The translations under genes were made by a program, and so were the position numbers. Source: an uncultured Prevotellaceae bacterium (GTDB lineage: Bacteria > Bacteroidota > Bacteroidia > Bacteroidales > Bacteroidaceae). From it: a stretch of 33,323 nucleotides of DNA. Below the pieces are notes generated by a model. That model saw only the letters and a list, made by a program, of their open reading frames with translations, was not told the origin of the DNA and ran no database searches. Where the stretch lies: assembly GCA_947307015.1 (NCBI GenBank), contig CAMZHV010000033.1, positions 1 through 33,323 on the forward strand, read 5' to 3'. Shown piece after piece: positions 1 through 9,515 of the stretch (the stretch's first letter is position 1; each line of letters opens with the position of its first letter).

Positions 1-110
1 TTCGAGTCTCTTCTATGAGACGAGTCTGAAGAACATCGCGCTTTGCGCTAAAAAACAGAGCTACCGGCAATAGGACAAGCCGCCTACCTCATCGATTCAG
101 ATGAAACCCT
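1..110. other. Left edge with no supportable gene
   Basis: This short stretch lies downstream of the minus-strand BASS transporter gene. I see no start-to-stop frame with coding character and no clear terminator with a T-run. A short GTCTC/GAGAC inverted repeat (about positions 6-21) and a GCGC-TTT-GCGC repeat near 38-48 are present but too weak to interpret. Confidence 0.4.
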
Positions 111-1058
111 TCAGCGCGAGTTCGGACGTTTACAGGAAATATATAGACGAGCGACCAGGGCACCGCTGATGTTGTGCCATACGCTGAAAATGGCTCCGGG
201 GATGGTGGCCATGGGATAAGCTGCGAAATGAAGGGTTGCCAATGACGAAGCGAGGCCGGAGTTCTGCATGCCCACTTCGATGGAGAGGGCTCGTACCTTG
301 GGTTCGGAAAGCCGTAGCAGGCGGCCAATCAGATAGCCTAAGGCTAAGCCGCAGAGGTTGTGAAGCATCACCACCAGCACCACGAGCAAGCCTCCGACGA
401 GCAGGCGATCAGCATTATGCGACACCACGATGCCCACCGTCAAGGCGATGGCTATCGATGAGAAGGCCGGCAGGTAGGGGACAACGCGCTGCGTGATCTT
501 CGGCAGGAAATGCTGGCATAGCAGGCCGACGATGATGGGCGCGATGACCACGTAGACGATACTCAGCAGCATCCCGACGGTATCGACATCCACCTTCGTT
601 CCCGCCATCATCCAGACGAGCAGCGGTGTGAGTATGGGGGCCAGCAGCGTAGAGGTCGCCGTCATGCCTACGGAGAGGGCCAGATCGCCTTTGGCCAGGT
701 AGGTGATGACATTGGAGGCCGTACCGCCCGGGCAGCATCCCACGAGAATGACACCCAACGCCAGCTCCGGAGGCAAGGAGAATGACCACGTCAGTACCCA
801 TGCCAGCAGCGGCATCACCGTGAACTGTGCCATGCAGCCGATGAGGACATCCTTGGGGCGGCTGAATACGACCTTGAAATCCTGCGGGCTCAGCGTCAGA
901 CCCATACCGAACATGATGACGCCGAGCATGGGGTTGATGGCCCACGTGTCGATCCATAAAAAGGATGCAGGCCATAGCAGCGACACGGTGGCAACTGCTA
1001 ATACCAGCACGCCCATATATTCCGAAATATAGTGACAGATTTTCTTCATGTTATTCAT
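111..1058 (-). CDS. Bile acid:sodium symporter (BASS) family transporter
   Basis: Inner-membrane protein of 315 residues, predicted to move an organic anion with sodium; the substrate cannot be read from sequence, and BASS members carry bile acids, pyruvate, pantothenate and other acids. It is almost entirely hydrophobic with about nine or ten membrane segments. Two family signatures are visible: the GCCPGGTASN block in the first half and EVGMQNSGLA in the second, which in characterised members form the crossing helices and sodium sites. Length is normal for the family. Start: ATG at 1058 gives MNNMKK; an ATG at 1049 (MKK) is equally possible. It is the last of five minus-strand genes, 71 nt after the DUF5686 gene, and may be co-transcribed. 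Family confident, substrate unknown. Confidence 0.87.
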   Translation of the reverse strand: MNNMKKICHYISEYMGVLVLAVATVSLLWPASFLWIDTWAINPMLGVIMFGMGLTLSPQDFKVVFSRPKDVLIGCMAQFTVMPLLAWVLTWSFSLPPELALGVILVGCCPGGTASNVITYLAKGDLALSVGMTATSTLLAPILTPLLVWMMAGTKVDVDTVGMLLSIVYVVIAPIIVGLLCQHFLPKITQRVVPYLPAFSSIAIALTVGIVVSHNADRLLVGGLLVVLVVMLHNLCGLALGYLIGRLLRLSEPKVRALSIEVGMQNSGLASSLATLHFAAYPMATIPGAIFSVWHNISGALVARLYISCKRPNSR

Positions 1059-1129
1059 TCATTTTGGTTGTCAACAGGCATAAAAGAAATCTCTTTTCAT
1101 AATCGTTCCGATCTTTCCAGCGGCGAAGG

Positions 1130-3466
1130 TCAGAAGTCGAATTGGAGGCAGAAGCGGACGCCGTGGCGCTTGACGCCGGGGAGGTGGTAGTTGATGCGAT
1201 AGACATAGTCTATGCGTATGATCTTAAAGATGTTGTGGAGACCGATGTTAGCTTCCATATAGGGCACGGCGGACAGGGGATGCACGATACATTCGCCGTC
1301 GCGCACGGGGAAGGCGTAGAGCGCAGACGAGCCAGGGTGGAGGGCTGGGTTGTTCTTGTCCGTCAGGTGGCCCCAGTAGGCTTTGAAGCCGATGACTTCG
1401 CGCCATTTGAGGCGGTTGATGAGCGGTATGCGGTTGAGTAGCTTACCATTGAGGTTCCATTCGGCCATGAGGGAGAGGTGGCGGTCGGTGATGAACTCCA
1501 TCTCGTTGATCATGCAGAACATATTGCGCGTGATGATGTAGGAGTCGTTACTCGTCGGCATGAGGAGGAGCGGGAAGGGAACCTGATTCCACTGTATGGC
1601 GGCATTGAGGTTGAAATCGATGCGGCCGTAGGAGTTAAGCCAGAGACGGTAGAAGGTGCTCAATTCAGTGACGTTGTAGTTATAGTCGCTGCCGAGGACA
1701 TTCTTGAGGCCCGTAGAGTGGGAAAGGCTGAAGATGGGGTGGTTGTGGTCGACGACGCGCCGTCCGGCCTTCGAGGCCAGGACGTTTTCGCCGGGTGCCC
1801 AGCGCACTCCGAGGTGGATTTCGGAGGTGTTGAGATGGTTGGCGTTGGTACCGTCCATCTTGTTGAAGACGAGTGTGCCGGCAGGCGTGGTGTGCGCTGC
1901 CGTCAGCTCTAACTTGAAGCCTAAGTGTTGGTTGGTCTCCACTTCATAACGCATGAGGGCGTGGGTTCTGAACATCATGTCGGAGACTGTCGTGACCTTA
2001 AACGACGTGAAGAAGTTGTCCTTGTCGCGCCCCCCCTGCCACATCATGTCCGAAGAGCTGAAGATGTCCTTCTGGAACTGCACGAGGATGCTGTGGCGCG
2101 GGAACTCGTAGGGCGTTATCTCTTTGCGGAGGAAGGAGTATTCGAGCTGTCCCATGCCATACCAGTTGTGGCTGCGCGTGCCGTAGGCAACGTAACCCTT
2201 GGCAAAGAGTTTCGGGTGGAGCTTGGCTGTCGTCTGGAATCCTAAACGCAGGCGTACGCCGTCGACGTAGTTCTTGGAAATGAGCGACATGATAGGGCCG
2301 AGGTCTACACGGCTCTCGTTCTGCTTCCATGACGTTTCGAACATATTGCAGATGATGGAACGCATGACATAGAGCAACGCTCCGCTGCCCTTGAGGCCGT
2401 GGAAGGCGTCGACCATATTGCCAAGATTCTGCTCGGCCCGGGAGAGCGTGTCCACACGGTGCTGCGCCCAGAAGTCGGAGTCGGTGATGATGGTGTTGCC
2501 CTCGCGCAGCTTGTCGCTCTGCTGGAATTGCGCGTCGGCGATGGAGTCGGTGGAGATGGCGGTGTAGTTGGTGGCACGGTGTACGAAGCCCATGCGTTGC
2601 CCCTTCAGGATGCCGACCTCAGCAAAGAGGTCGTCGGTGAGCAAGACGCGCTGTCCGTTGGGCAAATCGGTGAAGCGCTGTTCGACGACGAGGTTGGTGA
2701 TATAGTTGACCGCCGACTTCAAAGGGAAATAGACGGAACTTTTGTGGACGCGATAGGTGCTGTCGTTGAGCACCCAGATGCGCCCGCTAAAGCCGAAGTC
2801 CTGCGCGTTCTGCGGCACGAAGCTGACCTGTATGCAGGAGCGGTTGTCGACCATCACGGTGTCGTCGATGAAGTAATGATAGAAGCGCAATGCCGACGTG
2901 CGCGACAGGGGACTGGTAAAACGGCGTTCGAGGAGTTCGATGACATCATCGTAGATGTTGATGTCGGTGAACATCGTGCCGATGACGATGTTGATGTTCT
3001 CGCCGATAGGGAAGAGGTCCGTGATGCCCTGGCTGTTGGTGCCGAGCACGAAGTTGCGCTCAGCCTTGGGGCTGCGGCGGTAGATGTGGTGCGACACCTC
3101 TTCCATATAGTGCATAGGAAGGATGTATTTGCCTGTCTGTGGGCAGAATTCGACCTGATTCTTGAGCGTGGTCTTGGTGAGAATCTTCATGGAGTCTGCC
3201 ATCTCCTGTGTAATGTTGTTCAGGCCCGTGGTGATGCGCTGGTAGCGGTAGAAGCTGTAGAAGTCGTTCTGCTCGAGGTTGTGGTCCCTCTTCGCGTCGA
3301 TGACTTTCTGCATGAGTTCCACGGCGGGATTTCCCTTACGCTTATAATGTTGGCGCTTGGGTCGCACGGTCACCTCTTTGAGGTCTCTTTCTACATAAAT
3401 CGTTTTCTGGCTCCATGTCAGACATGGAACCAGAAACAATATCATGCAGAAAAGAAACTTACGCAT
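1130..3466 (-). CDS. DUF5686 family outer-membrane protein
   Basis: Predicted outer-membrane protein of 778 residues. The N-terminus is a Sec signal peptide (MRKFLFCMILFLVPCLTWSQ), then a short basic segment with the motif KGNPAVELMQKVI typical of DUF5686, a long middle domain, and a C-terminal region rich in alternating aromatic/polar strands ending in phenylalanine, as expected for a beta barrel. Many relatives carry an N-terminal CarboxypepD_reg-like domain; here only about 20 residues separate the signal peptide from the DUF5686 motif, so that domain is absent. The ATG at 3466 is preferred to a TTG two codons upstream because it overlaps the nadC stop by one base (TGATG), which suggests translational coupling. 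Function unknown. Confidence 0.82.
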   Translation of the reverse strand: MRKFLFCMILFLVPCLTWSQKTIYVERDLKEVTVRPKRQHYKRKGNPAVELMQKVIDAKRDHNLEQNDFYSFYRYQRITTGLNNITQEMADSMKILTKTTLKNQVEFCPQTGKYILPMHYMEEVSHHIYRRSPKAERNFVLGTNSQGITDLFPIGENINIVIGTMFTDINIYDDVIELLERRFTSPLSRTSALRFYHYFIDDTVMVDNRSCIQVSFVPQNAQDFGFSGRIWVLNDSTYRVHKSSVYFPLKSAVNYITNLVVEQRFTDLPNGQRVLLTDDLFAEVGILKGQRMGFVHRATNYTAISTDSIADAQFQQSDKLREGNTIITDSDFWAQHRVDTLSRAEQNLGNMVDAFHGLKGSGALLYVMRSIICNMFETSWKQNESRVDLGPIMSLISKNYVDGVRLRLGFQTTAKLHPKLFAKGYVAYGTRSHNWYGMGQLEYSFLRKEITPYEFPRHSILVQFQKDIFSSSDMMWQGGRDKDNFFTSFKVTTVSDMMFRTHALMRYEVETNQHLGFKLELTAAHTTPAGTLVFNKMDGTNANHLNTSEIHLGVRWAPGENVLASKAGRRVVDHNHPIFSLSHSTGLKNVLGSDYNYNVTELSTFYRLWLNSYGRIDFNLNAAIQWNQVPFPLLLMPTSNDSYIITRNMFCMINEMEFITDRHLSLMAEWNLNGKLLNRIPLINRLKWREVIGFKAYWGHLTDKNNPALHPGSSALYAFPVRDGECIVHPLSAVPYMEANIGLHNIFKIIRIDYVYRINYHLPGVKRHGVRFCLQFDF

Positions 3467-4314
3467 CAGCAAGCCTTGAAGCTCATGTCAAGACCCTTGA
3501 CGCTGTGCGTGAGGGCACCCACGGAGATGAAATCGACGCCACATTCAGCATAGTCGCGCAGGGTGTCGAAAGTGATGCCGCCGCTGGACTCAGTCTCGTA
3601 GCGGTGATTGATGATTTCCACGGCTTTGCGCGTGTCGGCGGGCGTGAAGTTGTCGAGCATGATGCGGTCTACGCCTCCGATGGCGAGCACCTGATTGAGC
3701 TCGTCGAAGTTGCGCACCTCAATCTCGATCTTGAGGTCTTTGCCCTTGGCTTTGAGGTACTCGTGGCAGCGCGTGATGGCGTTGGCGATGCCTCCGGCGA
3801 AGTCTACGTGGTTGTCCTTCAGGAGAATCATGTCGAAGAGGCCGATGCGGTGGTTGACTCCGCCGCCGATCTTCACGGCTTGTTTCTCAAGGATACGCAT
3901 TCCAGGCGTCGTCTTGCGGGTGTCGAGGACGCGCGTGCCAGTGCCTTCGAGGCGTTTGACATAGCGGTTGGTCATCGTGGCGATGCCCGACATTCGCTGC
4001 ATGATGTTGAGCATCAGGCGCTCAGTCTGAAGGAGGCTCTGCACGCGGCCTGTGACAATCATGGCGACATCACCGGGCTTGACATGAGAGCCGTCGCCCA
4101 TGAATACCTCGACCTGCATCTCCGGGTCGAAGCGATGGAAAACTTCCTTGGCAATCTCGACGCCTGCGAGGATGCCCTCTTCCTTGATGAGCAGCTTGCT
4201 CTTGCCCATGGCGTCAGCTGGGATGCAGCACAGTGTGGTGTGGTCGCCATCACCGATATCTTCGGCAAAAGCGAGGTCAATCAACCTATCATTCAATTCT
4301 TCTACGGTAAGCAT
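3466..4314 (-). CDS. nadC: Nicotinate-nucleotide diphosphorylase (carboxylating), quinolinate phosphoribosyltransferase
   Basis: Converts quinolinate and PRPP to nicotinate mononucleotide, CO2 and pyrophosphate in de novo NAD synthesis; cytosolic. The 282-residue length is standard. Recognisable motifs: EDIGDGDHTT near the N-terminus (18-27), the PRPP/quinolinate-binding TRKTTPG at 132-138, HRIGLFDMILLKDNH at 155-169, EIEVRN at 197-202, MLDN at 219-222, ESSGGI at 242-247 and SVGALTH at 264-270. Its stop codon overlaps the start of the DUF5686 gene by one base. The NAD synthetase gene nadE is also in this window (19218-21167), but nadA and nadB are not. Confidence 0.96.
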   Translation of the reverse strand: MLTVEELNDRLIDLAFAEDIGDGDHTTLCCIPADAMGKSKLLIKEEGILAGVEIAKEVFHRFDPEMQVEVFMGDGSHVKPGDVAMIVTGRVQSLLQTERLMLNIMQRMSGIATMTNRYVKRLEGTGTRVLDTRKTTPGMRILEKQAVKIGGGVNHRIGLFDMILLKDNHVDFAGGIANAITRCHEYLKAKGKDLKIEIEVRNFDELNQVLAIGGVDRIMLDNFTPADTRKAVEIINHRYETESSGGITFDTLRDYAECGVDFISVGALTHSVKGLDMSFKAC

Positions 4315-4340
4315 ATCATTATTAATTAAAATTGTTATTT

Positions 4341-4354
4341 ATGAATTATGAATT
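4341..4354. repeat. Two-unit heptanucleotide repeat (ATGAATT)
   Basis: Two perfect tandem copies of ATGAATT lie between nadC and the permease gene and run into the first base of the permease stop triplet. Alone this would be trivial; it is listed because similar 7- or 8-nt tandem repeats occur at several other gene junctions in the window. Confidence 0.4.
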
Positions 4355-5598
4355 TACTCAAACCTCATCACCCTCGCTGGTTCAATCCTCGAGACGAGGT
4401 AGGAGGGGAGGACGAGGATAAGGACGGTGATGAGGAGCGTGGCGACGTCCAGCGCTATGATGATGGGCCATGAGAACTGGATGGGGACTGCGTCGACGTA
4501 GTAGGTGGCGGGGTCGAGATGAACGAAGCCCAACTGCTGCTGCGCTATGGCGAGACCGATGCCGAGGATGTCCCCAAGTAATATGCCGCGTCCCACGAGC
4601 AGGGCGGCAAAATAGAGGAAGATGCGTCGCACCTGTCCGTTAGACGCGCCCATGGATTTCATCACGGCAATGAAATTGGTACGTTCGAGGATGATGATGA
4701 GCAGGCCTGCCGTCATCGTGAACAGGCTGAGGAGGAGCATCAGGGTGAGGATGACGTAGACGTTGGTGTCGAGCAGCGAAAGCCACGAGAAGATACCCGG
4801 ATAGAGTTCTCTGATGCTATGCGTCGTGTATGTAGCACCATAGTCGTCCTGCGTGCGGTTCATGAGCTGTGCGACGCGCAATGTGGTCGAGTCGAGTGCA
4901 TTGAAGTCGTCGATGAGCAATTCCAGACCCGCATACTGATCGTTCTCCCAACTGTTCAAACGCTGTGTCGTCGCCAAGTCGGTGAATACGAGGCTGTTGT
5001 CGAACTCGCGCAGGTGTGTCTCATAGATACCTACGATGTGGAAACGGCGCGCCTTGACTTGCTCTGAGAAGAAATAGGTGTAGACGCGGTCGCCTACGTG
5101 GAGGCCTAACATCTTGGCTTGCAACGCAGAGACGGCGATCTCGTTGGTGCTCTTCGCAGCCGTGAAACGGGGCAGGCGTCCAGCTTTGAGGTGTGTGGCG
5201 AGGAATGTCGTGTCGTAGTCCTCAGCGACGCCGCGCAGGAGGATGCCTTTGAAAGCCTCGTCGGTCTTGATCATTCCCGTCTTGGTGCAGAAGCGCTGCA
5301 CGTGGGCTATGCCGGGTTCGCTCGTGAGGCGTCCGAGTTGTGCACTATCGAAGGCTATGGGCTGTGCCTCAGCGTTGTAGAGACTCTGCTCGTTGAGGAT
5401 TTCGATATGGCCACCGAAGCCGATGACCTTCTGGCGTATCTCATTCTTGAAGCCGATGATGATGCACACGGACAGGATCATCACTGCCAGTCCCACCGCA
5501 ACACCCCACATGGCAATGCGTACGACGGGACGTGAGAGACGGTGACCTTCGTCGCGATGGCCAAACAGACGGCGTGCTATGGAGAACTCGAAGGACAA
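4354..5598 (-). CDS. ABC transporter permease, FtsX/MacB/LolC-E type
   Basis: Inner-membrane permease of 414 residues with the layout of the LolC/LolE/MacB superfamily: an N-terminal amphipathic start (SFEFSIARRLFGHRD), one membrane helix at about 27-50, a periplasmic domain of roughly 220 residues, then three C-terminal helices and the family-typical ending RIEPARVMRFE. In Lol systems such proteins extract lipoproteins from the inner membrane for delivery to the outer membrane. No ATPase partner is adjacent, so the LolC/E role is an inference. It lies between the aminotransferase (59 nt upstream) and nadC (39 nt downstream), same strand. Confidence 0.85.
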   Translation of the reverse strand: MSFEFSIARRLFGHRDEGHRLSRPVVRIAMWGVAVGLAVMILSVCIIIGFKNEIRQKVIGFGGHIEILNEQSLYNAEAQPIAFDSAQLGRLTSEPGIAHVQRFCTKTGMIKTDEAFKGILLRGVAEDYDTTFLATHLKAGRLPRFTAAKSTNEIAVSALQAKMLGLHVGDRVYTYFFSEQVKARRFHIVGIYETHLREFDNSLVFTDLATTQRLNSWENDQYAGLELLIDDFNALDSTTLRVAQLMNRTQDDYGATYTTHSIRELYPGIFSWLSLLDTNVYVILTLMLLLSLFTMTAGLLIIILERTNFIAVMKSMGASNGQVRRIFLYFAALLVGRGILLGDILGIGLAIAQQQLGFVHLDPATYYVDAVPIQFSWPIIIALDVATLLITVLILVLPSYLVSRIEPARVMRFE

Positions 5599-5657
5599 GG
5601 TCTTTGGAATGATGGTTGAAGATTGTAAGGACTCTTTTTATGATGTCCGCCAAGCAA

Positions 5658-6860
5658 TCAGCTCTCTTTCGTGCCAGGGTAGGCTTCGAGGGCTTTGCGA
5701 AGGACGTAAAGGGCGCGCGTGAGGTCTTTCTTATTGAGGACGTATGCAAGGCGCACCTCGTTGCGTCCCAGTCCGGGCGTCGTGTAGAAACCTGCTGCTG
5801 GTGCCATCATGACCGTTTCGCCCTCGTAGTTGAAATCGCGCAGGCACCAAGCGCAGAAGTCCTCGGCATCGTCGACGGGCAGCTTGGCGACCGTGTAGAA
5901 GGCACCCATGGGGATGGGCGTGTAGACGCCAGGGATGCGGTTGAGGCCGTCGATGAGGCACTTACGCCGCTCGACATATTCGTCGTAAACCTCGCGTCCG
6001 TACTCTTCGGGTTCGTTGAGCGAAGCCTCTGCTGCAATCTGTCCGATGAGGGGAGGGGAGAGGCGTGCCTGGCAGAACTTCATCACCGCTTTGCGCACTT
6101 CCACGTTCTTCGTGATCAGCGCACCGATGCGGATGCCACATTCCGAGTAGCGCTTAGACACGGAGTCGATGAGCACCACATTGTCCTCAATGCCCTCGAG
6201 GTGGCAGGCTGAGATGTAGGGCGAACCCGTGTAGATGAATTCGCGGTAGACCTCATCCGAGAAGAGATAGAGGTCGTACTTCTTCACCAGGTCGCGGATC
6301 TGGTTCATCTCACGACGCGTGTAGAGGTAGCCCGTCGGGTTGTTTGGATTACAAATAAGTATCGCGCGCGTACGTTCATTAATTAGTTCTTCGAACTTCT
6401 CCACCTTTGGCAAAGAGAAACCTTCGTCGATGGTCGTCGTGACGGTGCGGATGACGGCACCTGCGGAGATGGCAAAGGCCATATAGTTGGCGTATGCTGG
6501 TTCGGGCACGATGATTTCGTCGCCGGGGTTGAGGCAGGAGAGGAAGGCGAAGAGCACAGCCTCCGATCCGCCGCTGGTGATGATGATGTCATCGGGCGTC
6601 ACATCGATGTTGTATTTCGCATAGTAGTCCACGAGTTTCTTGCGATAGCTGAGATAGCCTTGCGAGGGTGAGTATTCGAGGATGGTGCGATCAATGTTGC
6701 GGATAGCATCGATGGCGGCTCGGGGCGTGGGCAGGTCGGGCTGACCGATGTTGAGATGGTAGACACGTATGCCGCGTTGCTTGGCTGCATTGGCCAGCGG
6801 TGCGAGCTTGCGAATCGGTGATGCCGGCATCTCAAAACCACGTACGGATATTTTCGGCAT
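5658..6860 (-). CDS. Pyridoxal-phosphate-dependent aminotransferase, class I/II
   Basis: Cytosolic transaminase of 400 residues in the aspartate-aminotransferase-like fold. Motifs: ITSGGSEAV (94-102) for cofactor phosphate binding, NPNNPTG (171-177), the PLP-pyridine aspartate D202 in SDEVY, and SVSKRYSECGIRIG (233-246), where K236 is the expected Schiff-base lysine. The amino acid and oxo acid used cannot be assigned from motifs. The ATG at 6860 is chosen over a TTG two codons upstream. It is the first gene of the minus-strand run and has a well-formed promoter upstream (6895-6926). Confidence 0.9.
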   Translation of the reverse strand: MPKISVRGFEMPASPIRKLAPLANAAKQRGIRVYHLNIGQPDLPTPRAAIDAIRNIDRTILEYSPSQGYLSYRKKLVDYYAKYNIDVTPDDIIITSGGSEAVLFAFLSCLNPGDEIIVPEPAYANYMAFAISAGAVIRTVTTTIDEGFSLPKVEKFEELINERTRAILICNPNNPTGYLYTRREMNQIRDLVKKYDLYLFSDEVYREFIYTGSPYISACHLEGIEDNVVLIDSVSKRYSECGIRIGALITKNVEVRKAVMKFCQARLSPPLIGQIAAEASLNEPEEYGREVYDEYVERRKCLIDGLNRIPGVYTPIPMGAFYTVAKLPVDDAEDFCAWCLRDFNYEGETVMMAPAAGFYTTPGLGRNEVRLAYVLNKKDLTRALYVLRKALEAYPGTKES

Positions 6861-6894
6861 GGGCAAAATATATTATCACGTTGAAAAAACTTTG

Positions 6895-6926
6895 CAAAGT
6901 TACATCTTCTCGGCCAATAGAGCAAA
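6895..6926 (-). promoter_or_regulatory. Bacteroidota-type promoter for the aminotransferase operon
   Basis: On the minus strand TAACTTTG (6902-6895) fits the -7 consensus TAnnTTTG exactly, and TTTG (6926-6923) lies 20 nt upstream as a -33 element. This is the best-formed promoter in the window. The leader to the ATG at 6860 would be about 25-30 nt. Confidence 0.7.
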
Positions 6927-6994
6927 ATTAGAGGCGAATAAATTGACTTTCTTACACGTTTTAAGCAATTTTCACTTTTCTTTTTGCAAAAAGG

Positions 6995-7026
6995 TTTGCT
7001 AACATCAGACTTTTTGACTTAATTTG
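6995..7026 (+). promoter_or_regulatory. Probable promoter for the galactose module
   Basis: TTTG at 6995-6998 and TTAATTTG at 7019-7026 are 20 nt apart, matching the Bacteroidota -33/-7 layout with one mismatch in the -7 box. The predicted start site is about 25-30 nt upstream of the epimerase ATG at 7060. It is divergent from the aminotransferase promoter. Confidence 0.5.
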
Positions 7027-7059
7027 CGCTATGAATGTTTAATTCAAAATCATTTATCC

Positions 7060-8139
7060 ATGAAACTGAGCCAGCTTTCTGGACTGAAACGTGAAGATTT
7101 TCAGTCTACTATCCAAGGAAAGCAGACGGATTTGTTCACACTCGTAAATAAGTGTGGAAATGAGGTCTGTGTGACAAATTACGGTGGTGCACTTGTCGCC
7201 ATCATGGTCCCCGACAAAAATGGCAAGATTGCCAATGTTATCCAAGGGCATGACACCATTCAGGGCGTCGTTGACAGCCCTGAACCCTTCCTCTCGACCC
7301 TCATCGGGCGTTACGGCAACCGCATCTGCAAGGGCAAGTTCACGTTGGACGGCAAGGAGTATTCCCTCGCCATCAACAATGGCCCCAACCACCTGCATGG
7401 TGGTCCCACCGGCTATCATGCCCGTGTCTGGGATGCCGAGCAGACCGACGATCAGACCCTGGTGCTGCGTTATGTCTCTCCAGACGGTGAGGAAGGCTTC
7501 CCCGGTACACTCGACATCACCGTCATCTATCGCTGGAGCGATGACAATGAATTGATCATCGACTACAAGGCCACCACGGATAAGAAGACCATCGTGAACC
7601 TCACCAACCATGGCTTCTTCGCCATCGCCGGTATCGCCGATCCCACGCCTGATATCATGGATCTGCAATGCCAAATCAACGCCGACTTCTTCGTACCCAT
7701 CGACGACACCAGCATCCCCACAGGCGAGATCCGCAGCGTGAAGGGCACACCCTTCGACTTTACTACGATGCACGCCGTGGGCGACGAGATTGACGCCGAT
7801 GACGAGCAGACGCGCAACGGAGCCGGCTATGACCACTGCTTCGTGCTGAATAAGAAGGAAGTGGGCGAACTCAGCTATGCTGCCAAGATTTTCGATCCCA
7901 ACACCGGACGCACCATGGAAGTTTACACCACGGAACCCGGTGTCCAGGTTTACACCGACAACTGGGCTACGGGCTATCCTGGCCAGCACGGAGCCACTTT
8001 CCCGCGCCGCTCAGCCATCTGCTTCGAGGCACAGCACTTCCCCGACAGCCCCAACCGCGCCTTCTTCCCCGGCGTCGTGCTGGCTCCAGGCGAGGAGTAT
8101 ACGCAGACCACTATCTACAAGTTCGGTGTGGAAGCATAA
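7060..8139 (+). CDS. galM: Aldose 1-epimerase (galactose mutarotase), cytoplasmic
   Basis: Interconverts alpha and beta anomers of galactose and related aldoses, feeding the anomer used by galactokinase. The 359-residue protein has no signal peptide. Family motifs are present: IGRYGNR (82-88), NHLHGG (110-115) and LTNHGFFA (181-188), holding the expected catalytic histidines (H113 and H184), and CFEAQHFPD (321-329), holding the general-base glutamate E323. The ATG at 7060 is chosen; a frame extension to TTG at 7024 would overlap the promoter. It begins a three-gene plus-strand unit with a sugar symporter and galK. The window holds a second, lipoprotein epimerase at 10967-12154. Confidence 0.93.
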   Translation: MKLSQLSGLKREDFQSTIQGKQTDLFTLVNKCGNEVCVTNYGGALVAIMVPDKNGKIANVIQGHDTIQGVVDSPEPFLSTLIGRYGNRICKGKFTLDGKEYSLAINNGPNHLHGGPTGYHARVWDAEQTDDQTLVLRYVSPDGEEGFPGTLDITVIYRWSDDNELIIDYKATTDKKTIVNLTNHGFFAIAGIADPTPDIMDLQCQINADFFVPIDDTSIPTGEIRSVKGTPFDFTTMHAVGDEIDADDEQTRNGAGYDHCFVLNKKEVGELSYAAKIFDPNTGRTMEVYTTEPGVQVYTDNWATGYPGQHGATFPRRSAICFEAQHFPDSPNRAFFPGVVLAPGEEYTQTTIYKFGVEA

Positions 8140-8179
8140 TGAATAAAAACTTTAACCAAATAAACCTAACTTAAACATT

Positions 8180-9463
8180 ATGAGTCAATCAAAAGGTGGT
8201 AGCAATATAGTTGCTATTATTACGATGTGTTTCATCTTCGCGATGATCAGCTTCGTAACAAACATGGGTGCTCCCTTTGGAAACATTTGGGGCTTCAAGT
8301 ATGATTTCGCCGCTTCATGGGGTAATCTTATGAACTTCACGGCCTATCTGTTCATGGGCATTCCTTCGGGTATGCTTCTTAAGAAGATTGGCTACAAGAA
8401 GACCGCCCTTTCAGCGCTGATCGTCGGTATCGTGGGTCTTGCCCTGCAGTATCTCTCAAGTATCTACGGCGACGATATCATGGTCAATGAGATGAATGGT
8501 CAGCCCATTGCGCTGAACCTCTACATCTACCTGCTCGGTGCGCTCGTTTGCGGTTTCTGTGTCTGTATGCTGAACACCGTTGTCAACCCGATGCTGAATA
8601 TGCTTGGCGGTGGCGGAAATAAGGGTAACCAGTTGATTCAGATTGGTGGAACCCTGAACTCTTTGACCGCTACGCTGACTCCTATGCTTGCCGGTATCCT
8701 CGTCGGTACTGTCACGGCAAACACGAGCATGGGTGATGTGGCCCCGCTGCTGTTCATCGGCATGGCTGTCTTCGCTATTTCCTTCTGCATCATCTACTTT
8801 GTTGCTATTCCCGAACCCAACTTCGGCGACAGCGGCTCTCTGATGGATTCCATGAAAGGTGCGCTGCGCTTCCGTCACCTCATCTTCGGTGTCATCGCCA
8901 TCTTCTTCTATGTCGGTGTAGAAATCGGCATCCCCATGCACCTGAACTTCTACGTCACCAATATGGGCTTTGAAGGCTCAGCAGCCATCGGTGGTACCCT
9001 CGCTGCCAGCTATTGGTTCATGATGCTCATTGGCCGTTTCAGCTCCACTTTCATCAGTGGTAAGGTTAGCACGAAGGCACAGATGACCGTGGTTTCCACT
9101 GTTGCCCTCTGCCTCTTGCTTGCTGCTATCTTCCTCCCCGAGAGTATGGCTACCGAATTCAAGGGACACGAGATTCCCATCAAGGTATTCTGCCTCGCCG
9201 CTTGCGGTCTGTGTACTTCTATCATGTGGGGCGGTATCTTCAACCTCTCTGTTGAAGGTCTTGGCAAATATACCGAGGCTGCTTCTGGTATCTTCATGAT
9301 GATGGTTGTTGGTGGTGGTCTGATGCCCTGGCTTCAGGACGTTATTGCTAAGAGCACCGACTCTATCACCAGCTATTGGCTCCAGGTCGCAATGGTTGCC
9401 TACATTCTGTTCTTCGCTGCCATCGGTTGCAAGAACGTGAACAAGGATATCCCCGTTGATTAA
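8180..9463 (+). CDS. MFS sugar transporter, FHS (fucose/galactose/glucose:H+) type
   Basis: Inner-membrane importer of 427 residues with about twelve membrane helices. The segment NPMLNMLGGGGNKGNQLIQ after the fourth helix is characteristic of the fucose-galactose-hexose symporter group of the major facilitator superfamily (FucP/GluP relatives). Position between an aldose epimerase and galactokinase points to galactose, possibly also glucose, as substrate; this is inferred from context. It starts 40 nt after galM and ends 87 nt before galK. Helices are hydrophobic throughout with no sign of disruption. Confidence 0.9.
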   Translation: MSQSKGGSNIVAIITMCFIFAMISFVTNMGAPFGNIWGFKYDFAASWGNLMNFTAYLFMGIPSGMLLKKIGYKKTALSALIVGIVGLALQYLSSIYGDDIMVNEMNGQPIALNLYIYLLGALVCGFCVCMLNTVVNPMLNMLGGGGNKGNQLIQIGGTLNSLTATLTPMLAGILVGTVTANTSMGDVAPLLFIGMAVFAISFCIIYFVAIPEPNFGDSGSLMDSMKGALRFRHLIFGVIAIFFYVGVEIGIPMHLNFYVTNMGFEGSAAIGGTLAASYWFMMLIGRFSSTFISGKVSTKAQMTVVSTVALCLLLAAIFLPESMATEFKGHEIPIKVFCLAACGLCTSIMWGGIFNLSVEGLGKYTEAASGIFMMMVVGGGLMPWLQDVIAKSTDSITSYWLQVAMVAYILFFAAIGCKNVNKDIPVD

Positions 9464-9515
9464 TCATTCATTTAATTAAATACTAATATCAGACCCATCG
9501 CCCCTGTTTGGTCTT

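Noticed and set aside
2399..3553. Long plus-strand open frame opposite the DUF5686 gene (384 codons)
   Set aside because: It is antisense to a gene with a clear signal peptide and family motif. Its translation is rich in V, D, E and H in the manner of shadow frames and has no recognisable domain.
3415..4329. Plus-strand open frame opposite nadC (304 codons)
   Set aside because: nadC on the other strand has all its motifs; this frame has the composition of an antisense shadow.
7054..7989. Minus-strand open frame opposite the cytoplasmic aldose epimerase (311 codons)
   Set aside because: Shadow of a well-supported gene; no independent start context or domain.
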